Shown in pieces: positions 48,101-57,100 of a DNA stretch of 64,000 nucleotides (positions are counted from its first letter, which is position 1; each line of letters begins with the position of its first letter). The position numbers and the translations under genes were made by a program. Origin of the DNA: Owenia fusiformis (Eukaryota > Annelida > Polychaeta > Sabellida > Oweniidae); contig CAIIXF020000002.1 of assembly GCA_903813345.2 (NCBI GenBank), forward strand, positions 7,123,772 through 7,187,771. Direction: 5' to 3'. The notes below the pieces were generated by a model. It had not been told where the DNA came from. It made no database searches and was given only the letters and a program-made list of their open reading frames with translations.

Positions 48101-51100
48101 GTGCAAATGAATTCTCGGGTGGTTGTAAGCCTGTTTTTAAAGTTTCAGGTGGGTGCTGCGCCAACTTGTTTTAATGCTAGGGAGATCACTGAACTCACAT
48201 TTGTGATATATAAAACTAACTGTATATTGGGTACACATCTACATGTAAAAGTTCAACCTTGATAAAACCAAATAACTTCAACCCTGCCTACCTAAATAAT
48301 GAGATGTTTTTAAGTAAAAACATTTTTCAATACAGACCCCCAGATTAACATGTTCTGCCAATTTAGCCATGTCATTATGAATTAATTCTATCATTTCTTC
48401 AGATTAAGGATAGTTCAGCTTATGTTTTGAGTATTTGAGTCACATTATTTTCACTTTTCAACATTCCTGTGTGAAAGACCATGAAATTGGCATGACTTAG
48501 GGGATCTGTTTTCTGATCTTCATGTTATATTAACTAGATAGGACCCTTTACAATAGTCACACATTAGGAGTTTCATTAAGAATACAAAATGTTTTTTTTC
48601 TGTTTTTTACTAAAATTGCATTTTGCTGTTATTTTTCTTTTAGGAACTCTAAAACTGTCATTAGAATTAGAATTTTTTGGACAACATTGCTTGTTGTTTT
48701 CATTCATTTTAAGGTGTTAGTTAATTGATACATTGAGAAAAGTGTTCATAGAGAGTAGATAACTATAAAGGGAATTTCATGGCACTGTAACCATCACGAA
48801 GTCTATATTTGTAATCTATATTCCTTAATGGCTATAGCAGACTGGTCCAGCAGGCCCGAAGCCAGGGGAGATTCGAACCCCCTCCCCTCCCCCCTGGCCA
48901 AAAAAGCTTTCAAAATCATGTGGTTTTTCACCATTCTGAGCACTTTCAAGTGATTTAGGCCATTTTTGGACTGAAATTGTCACAAATGAACCCCCCTGGT
49001 ATTTTTCAAAAAGTGACCCTCCCCCTTGGCAAATCCTGTCTACGGGCCTGCCCAGTATATTTCTCTTTCTAATAGTTTGATTTTACTTTTTTCGAAAATT
49101 TACTAAAGAATATTATAAAATGTCAGAGATTAAAATGACAATATCCAGAATTTATGATTTGTAACCAACATAAAATTTATGCTTATAATCTAAATTTCTT
49201 GATAGTTATAGCAGACTTAGCCTTAATGGGAGACAGGGGGATCACTACTGAAAATAACTTGTAATTTTATTTTTATTTGGTGGACATGAACTTCCTCAGG
49301 AATTTTTGTAGTAAATTAATTCTTTAATTTGACTCATGGGGTAATTTGAAATTACCAGGGGCAAACAATGAACACAAACAAAAAAGTATAGTTTATTTCC
49401 AATGTGTTGTACCAACTGGTTTATAAGTACTCAAAACAGAACCATACTCAAAACAGTCCTGTACTCAAACCAATTCTGCACTCAAAACAATACTGTATTA
49501 AAATCAACTTCTAGATCACTTATTAACAAACCTACAAAAAATCTCGTATTCAAAATTGAATTTGTCCCAAAAATTCATGAATTGCATATTACTGCTTGAT
49601 TACTTACAAATGGTGTGGAATTTTGTTATTTTTATGTCATCACAAGTGGTGACATTCATTGTTATAGTCTCCAACCTTTTTGTAGACAGTGTTAGGTGGT
49701 TGGCGTTCAGAGTCCGGCATTTGGCGTTTGATGTCTGTAACAAATGGCAGATGGTGACATTTTGCATGTTGATGCCTTGTTCAATATTGGCAACTAATGA
49801 TGTTAACCAACTAATTCCATACCTTGGCCTTAAAGCCATGGAGTTCAGTACAATTTCATGTTGGTTGCACAGGAATGTTATGGTTCCCATGGGGTATTGG
49901 AGATCTGCTCAACAAATCATGTTTATATATTGATATCTTGTCTAGTTGGTCATATCCTTACATGGAAACAGTGGAGATAGTTGGACCAGAGGGAGTGAGA
50001 TGCACAATCCATACAGTCTCTTAGGCTGGAAATTTATTTATTTTATCAAAACAAAGAAAAAACATAGATTATAAGAGAAAAAAGGACTGTAACAATTTTG
50101 ACCATATATAGTGCACTTTGTGAGATTTCTCCAAAAATCATAGAAAACTCATTATTTATTATTTTGTTAGTTTGTATTTCTGTGAAATTTTCATTTTTTG
50201 TGAAATTTATTTTTCAACATTGATGGTTTCTCACATATAAGCCGCTGATTTAATAGAAAATTCAAAACATTCAAGTTCATTTAATTTTCTGAATATATTT
50301 TAATAATTTTCTTTTTATGATGTAGGTTTTCCTGCACCAGTGTTGATAATGACTGATTAATTCAAACAAACAAACTAATTATTCATGCAAATGTGACATA
50401 ATGACTTGGAACACATGTTTCTAACTCTTGAATGGCTACCTTTTGTAAACGTTTCAAGGAATCATGAACTTGATGTAGGCGCATGAATTGGCGCAAATCT
50501 AAGTTCATTTGGGTGGTTCACTACAAAAGAAGGTGCACTGGGAATCAAATTTGTACTAAGTTTAGGTAGGTGCAACAATTGAAATTGGTGCATAGTTGGC
50601 GCAAATTTATCTCTGTGCTGCACCACAAGCAATGTGCTGGGTAAATGAAATTTTTTTTGAGGTTCCAACAATCTTGAGAAACTATACATCGATTAATAAT
50701 ACATGCCTGGCCTCACTTTAGATATACCTGGAGGCGAAGAAGCTACAATAATGTAAATATGCTCTGTTAGGGTCCATCTGCTGTATACCATATATTATTT
50801 TGTTGGTATGTTAAGGTGAGAAAAGCATAACAAAAAATGTATACCTTAAGGGATCTAAAAGAGTTTTTCAGAGAAATATCTAAATATTATGATATGTTGG
50901 GTGCATCTGTTTCATGTGTTGTCTTAAGGTGGGAAAATCATAACAAATAATTTCCATATGAGATACACCTAGGGGTCTATACGATTGAAATATCTAAATA
51001 TTATGATCTGTTTTGGTACATCTGCATTATGTGTTGTCTTTAGGTGAGTCTGGTAAAATAAATAACTTTAATTTTCATGGTTAGGCAAACTGGTTCCAGG

Positions 51101-54100
51101 CAGTCAAACTGGTATTAAAATGTTCATACTCCGCCATCCTTAATTGAGAATACAAGTCTATTAGCTTCTGCAAGAAATTAGCTTGTAAATTATAGCTTAA
51201 GGTGCTGGGAATGTGACAAAGTGATAAGCTATGTTCCTACCAGGTTTTTATTATTAAGTTTTAGTTGATTTTGAAAGTTTTGAGCTATTAGATTAATCCC
51301 ATGAGATCAAGGACAAAATATTTGAGGCCAAACCCTGAAAATAATGATTTCTAATATATGAGGGAAATTAGATATACATTTGTACATGTATCGGAATATA
51401 GGAAGATGCATAATATTTTCATATCACTTACTGATTTTAATGTTGCTAGACATTTTAAGCTTTGCAATATAGTTAGTAAAAGGAACAAAAATGCAACTAT
51501 TAAGTTATAAAATGTCAAATATGTGACAAGTATTTAAAATAATAACAGATAATAGAGAGGAAGAGATCGCAATGTTTTCCTTTAAAAATAGATAATGTCA
51601 TAATATAAATATGATATCCTAAGGGACAAGATAAACCATAACTGTAAGGAAGATTATGCTTTATAATTACAGGATATCCTTGATATCTGTAATTATCATC
51701 TGATGTCATGACATCATATATGTCAGTAGATGTCATACATCATGTCAGTAGATGTCAGGTTTTCAATGCGGATCATGCTCACTTTTTATTTCAGCATTTT
51801 AGGAAATTATTTCAAGTGATCTCTTGTTGATCTTGATCTTTTTTTGATCTTGTTGATCTTGAACTTCGATGCCAGTTTGAGTGGTAGCAGGATCACAGTG
51901 GATCAATTGCTGAATATAATATCCAAGTTATTTTTCAATTAGGATTTTGATTTATGGTAGTTTATTAAGTAAACATAAAAACATTACATATACCGGTATT
52001 TCTGGCTAACATACATGTACACATTGGGAATTACTCCAGTTCAACTTTAAGTGATTCATACATTTTTCCACGAAATACAACAATTCATGAATATAATTGT
52101 TTGTCACTTTGTAATAGCTGATATAATGATTCTTATTTTGTAATTCCAGAAATGGCAACGAAGATACTTCATTCTATACAAACCCTCTGGGAGTCTTCCG
52201 GGACACTTCGCACTTGACTACTATAAAGACAAAACACGGAAGAAACAATATGGCAGTATCGACCTTGAACAATGCGAGCAGGTCATCGCATCTTTAGACT
52301 CAACGGAATATTGCTTTTTATTTTCTATTAAAAGTGTGCATCGCAATAAAAACCGGACTTATTTCTTGGCCGCGGAAACTGAAGCAGAAATGAATGAGTG
52401 GGTTAATCGGCTGTGCTGTGTATGTGGCTTAAAGGAAGATGATGAAGAAGAGATTCCTGGTAAGTTAAAAATAAAATTATTTTATGCCACCATCAAGAAG
52501 TGCCGTTCGATGTCGGTGTTGCCATCTGTAACAATTGTCACACTTGTGATTGTAACCAGGAAGTGACATCTTGTCATCATTCAACATTAGTTTGGAAAGT
52601 TTGGTGGTGATAAGTTTGACCAATAACTTACTCCAGGGATAGGTTACGATATAATTTAAACTACCATGTTTTTCTGTAATTAGCATTCAAGTGGCCACTT
52701 AAAAAATTCTAAATACCTCCTTAAAGCCATTTTAAATTCTAATAAGCCCTCATGTATTAAAGATGTCAAAAATCCACAGTATTATTATGTATGGCAAATT
52801 TTTACCAAGATTGGCAATTGGTCAATACTGTACCTGAAATTAATTACACTGTACACAGAGTCTATTTACAAACTGCAATGAAGCTCTGTTTTAAGATTGC
52901 TAAGTCGAACAAATGCAAATGGTAGAATGAATGTAATAAATAAGGTTTGTACTTCCAGGTGCAACAGATATCTCCATGGTGCACAACCAGTCACCCAGTC
53001 TACCACCTCCAACACCGCCTGAAAGAAACGACTCATACGGCATCACAAGCCAAAATCACCGTGACCATCACTCACCTCAACCACATGATATCTCAATATC
53101 ACCAGATACATTTCGTGAGCAGGCACCATATACGAGTCAACAGAGCCTGAGTGATCTGAGCGCGACAAGTGGGGTTAGTGTATTCCGAGATGAATCGGAC
53201 GAGCAAACCTCGCCCGATAATATTTCGGAAAAGTCAAAGGAGGGATATATTCACTTAGATGAGTGTTATAGTGGAAATAAAGACAAACCAGACGTTACAG
53301 ATCTTGGAAGGGGGGGTAAGTTTGGTAAATCCAAGAGCCAGGAAAGTATACCCGAATCCCCACCCCCACCACCGCCATTGACGCCAAAACAATCTTTCCG
53401 CTTAGAACAGCCTGCGGGTCTTGTTGCCAGCTCCCCTAGTGGGGGAACTATGTACCAACAAAATGAGCGGGAATTGCACATACAGCCGGAGAATACATAT
53501 AAGGTGCCAAAAAAGACAGCTGAGGAGAATGTTTTTACATACTCCACGTATAACATGCCTCGTACGAGTCACGTAGCTCACAATAAACCCAATAGAGGGA
53601 CTATGGACTCTATTTATGATGTCCCGCCAACTGGGTCAGCTCAAAAACATGGTAGTGTATATGATCTACCCCCAAATCATTCCACTGCTGCACGTATGAC
53701 TTATGATTCGCCCCCTGGGACGAAATCTGTTTACAAATCAACATATGATACTCCGCCTCGGAGCACTTATGATACACCTCCTAGAAGTACTTATGATGCA
53801 GAAGCACCGAGAAGTACTTATGACATGCCCCCAAGAAGTACATATGACACACCCCCACCCCCAAGGAATACCCCACAGAGAGCCATGACTCAAGGGTCAG
53901 TCTATGACACACCACCCTCAGGTCATACACAACGTAATATAGGGTCATTCCAGCCTACAAGTATGTATGATATTCTCCCCCCAACTGACAACAACAGAAA
54001 AACAAGACCTGTTAGCGATGATGATATATATCAAGCCCCGCCAAATAATGAACCTATATCAGACGATGTCTATATGGCACCACCATCAAATCAGCCATTA

Positions 54101-57100
54101 ATTGGTGGCTCCCCCTATAATAGAGACTCTGGGTCATCGACAAGTAGTCATAACAAGCCAATTGATCAAGGATATGCTACGGATGATATATACGATCCTG
54201 TACCTACACACTACTCCCCTAAGGAGATTGAACGGTCATTTCGAGAACTTGAAATTACGAGAAAGAGAAATAGTGATCGAGCAAGTGAACAGGATATATA
54301 TGATATCCCTCCGACTTCTGGTCACCAGTTTGTTGATTCACCTGTTCCTAGACCAAGAAACTCCAAATATGGAGAAAGTAGTGGCCCGCCATCTATCAAT
54401 CGTGGTACAAAACCACCCTCAATGTCATCTGTATATTCGCCATCATCCGAATCACCCTCATTTTACTCGGTAACACCTGAATCGCCTGATTTTGAAGGTC
54501 AAGGAGAATTTGACGAGATATATTCTATCCCAAAACAACTCGAAAACAAAACAGAATCTGGACAGGATATTAATAGGAATCAACTGTTACTCAAAACTCT
54601 CCCACCTCCCTCCCCTTGTCAAACTGTAGTGCATAAATATGTGAATGCATCCAGTGGGGTTGTCCCGAGCCCGAACCCAGACTTAGCCAATAGCAAAGGA
54701 GGCTTTGATGATATTCTCAATTCGACGTTACCCGCTCCTTGTCCCGGAGGTAGCGTGAAACATTCTTATATAAACGCAGCCACTGGATTTGTTCAATCTC
54801 CTGGTTTCATCCAGTCACCTTCCCTCGCCAAAAATGACGATGATATGTATCTTCCAATGGGAACAGGGAACACTCTCGATCAAGCAGTTCCCGTCCAATC
54901 ACAAGGCAGAGAATTAGGTCTCGATTACATGACTTCTGACCCTGACCAAGTGGAGTATTTAAATCTGAGTGAATCAGTTTCGGGAAAAGACCACACATTA
55001 ACAAACCACCCACAAGGTAGTGGATGGAACTCACCCACAGGTGCGGGAACACCGCCACCACGTATCGACAGAAATCTTAAACGCAAAAATCCACAAAACA
55101 TGAGCCCATCACAAAGACGTAAGTTCTCATTAATAACCATGGTCAATATCTCATAGTCACTGTCTATTAAAAGAAGACAACAAATGTAAAAGGTAACAGT
55201 TAATCGACCAGATTCCTCATAAATTCAGCTGCATTCTTCCTAAATTATCCAGATTACTTATGTACTCTGCCTATCCTAAACGTTATTAAGTCCTAAGAAA
55301 GCTGATATCAAAAGATGATGAAATTATATTTCAACAATTTGATTATTTTGATTTTGAATCATGAATTCTATCAAGTATTGCAATCTCCAACAGTACCGTA
55401 TATTATTTTGGCTACGGTACTGCACGGTACCATGAAATATGGTACAATACGTTAGATATGGTACCACCCTATGCAGACAGAGCCTGTGGGAAATATTGGG
55501 TGCGGCGCAAATGAGCGGAGGGTGCGGAGCTAACGGTCATTTTTGAATTTAAAATTGGGATATTTCTGAAACTAAGCCGTTTTGGGACTTCAAATATACC
55601 AAGATATGTGTATTTGACACCAAATATCAATAAAATTGTGAAAATAGTAGTGCAATTCATTTTATAGCGACGCAGTATGCCTTAAACATTGCCCAGACCT
55701 ATATATTTTGAGACTATCCTTTTAATACTGCGTCCCCAGCATTCATAAAAAATGGTGTTCAAGATACACTACCCATGCAAATTATTTTTGCATCTTGGAA
55801 GCCAGGCAGTATCTGTGTGATTTTATAAAAATTCGGAAATGTTCTTCAGATATGAGCCCCCTCTAAATATTGGGTGCGGAGGTACGTTTATGGAGCTCCT
55901 CCGCACCCAATATTTAGAGGGGGCTCATATCTGAAAAACATTTCCGAATTTTTATAAAATCACACAGATACTGCCTGGCTTCCAAGATGCAAAAATAATT
56001 TGTATAGATAGTGTACCTTGAACACCATTTTTTATGAATGCTGGGGACTCAGTATTAAAAGGATAATTTCAAAATATATAGGTCTGGGAAAGGTTTAAGG
56101 CACACTGCGTCGCTATAGAATGAATTGCGCTACTATTTTCACAATTGTATTGATATTTGGTGTCAAATACACGTATCTTGGTATATTTGAAGTCCCAAAA
56201 CGGCTTAGTTTCAGAAATATCCCAAATTTAAATTCAAAAATGACCGTTAGCTCCGCACCCTCCGCTCATTTGCTCCGCACCCAATATTTCCCACAGGCTC
56301 TGTCTGCATAGGGTGGGTACTATACTGTACCATAGCCTAAAACAGTACCACGAACAGTGAATATGACATCATACTCAAACAGTACCGTATTCTACCATTC
56401 TCTTAATGTACTGTATGATACAATGATTTTAAAGTGTGGATTTGGGGTAGTTCAATAAGTATTAATAATTCTAGTCATGGAATCTGCATAAATAATCTCA
56501 TCTATTCAGATCTACTTTAATCCTATTTTGGGTATATATCTTCTTCTTTTAGGTCAAAACGTGAGGAGTATTACAGAGGAAGTCTTTTCAATCAAATCAA
56601 GAGATACATCAAAGAGTTTCCGCAAGAATAAACCAAGTGTACCCGTTCCTCAGATTCCACCATCAAATAACAGGTATGTTGTTTGCCTTTGTTTTACCCC
56701 CGGGGAGAGAGTCGAAATTAGACCATGCAAAATTTAATTAAAGAAGGCCTGATTAGACCACCTCCCCGCTTTGATAGAGCTTTGTGTCTGAGTTCTGTAT
56801 CTTTTATTTATTGTTATGTCATTGTTAGAATATAAAAAGCAATTTTTTCATTCTATTCTCGGACAAAAACTTGCATTTGCAGCTGCCAGTATTAACAGTA
56901 TTAACAATATGACTTGGACACGCAAAAAGTGTTAATATTCACACCGGAACACCCTGACAACCGTAAAGTCAGATACCGTCACAAATGGCGGATGTAACCG
57001 TCACTTCAACTCTTTATTGATTGTTCTACGAAAGGAATTTAATCTAGGTGCTTAATTAAACAAGCAGTTCATAATTAATACGAACCCATAGTGGCCGCCA

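Larger units (their letters stand above)
27156..52149 (+). other. GAB intron 1, ~25 kb: repeat-rich, no recognised gene
   Basis: Donor GTAAGT, acceptor GTAATTCCAG. It contains the repeats listed separately. Between them I see only AT-rich sequence and homopolymer runs (C-runs at 33272, 35447, 46662). Blocks 28931-30328, 34920-36100, 37390-38060 and 44170-46220 show no gene or structured repeat I can support. Long first introns often hold enhancers, but none can be named from sequence. Confidence 0.75.

Noticed and set aside
49556-49933. 125-codon plus-strand ORF
   Set aside because: Overlaps the dispersed repeat copy at 49683-49785; no homology.
55469-56311. Two mirror ORFs with TKYLGIFEVPKRLSF-like sequence
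   Set aside because: They are the two arms of the palindrome read on opposite strands; no support for coding.
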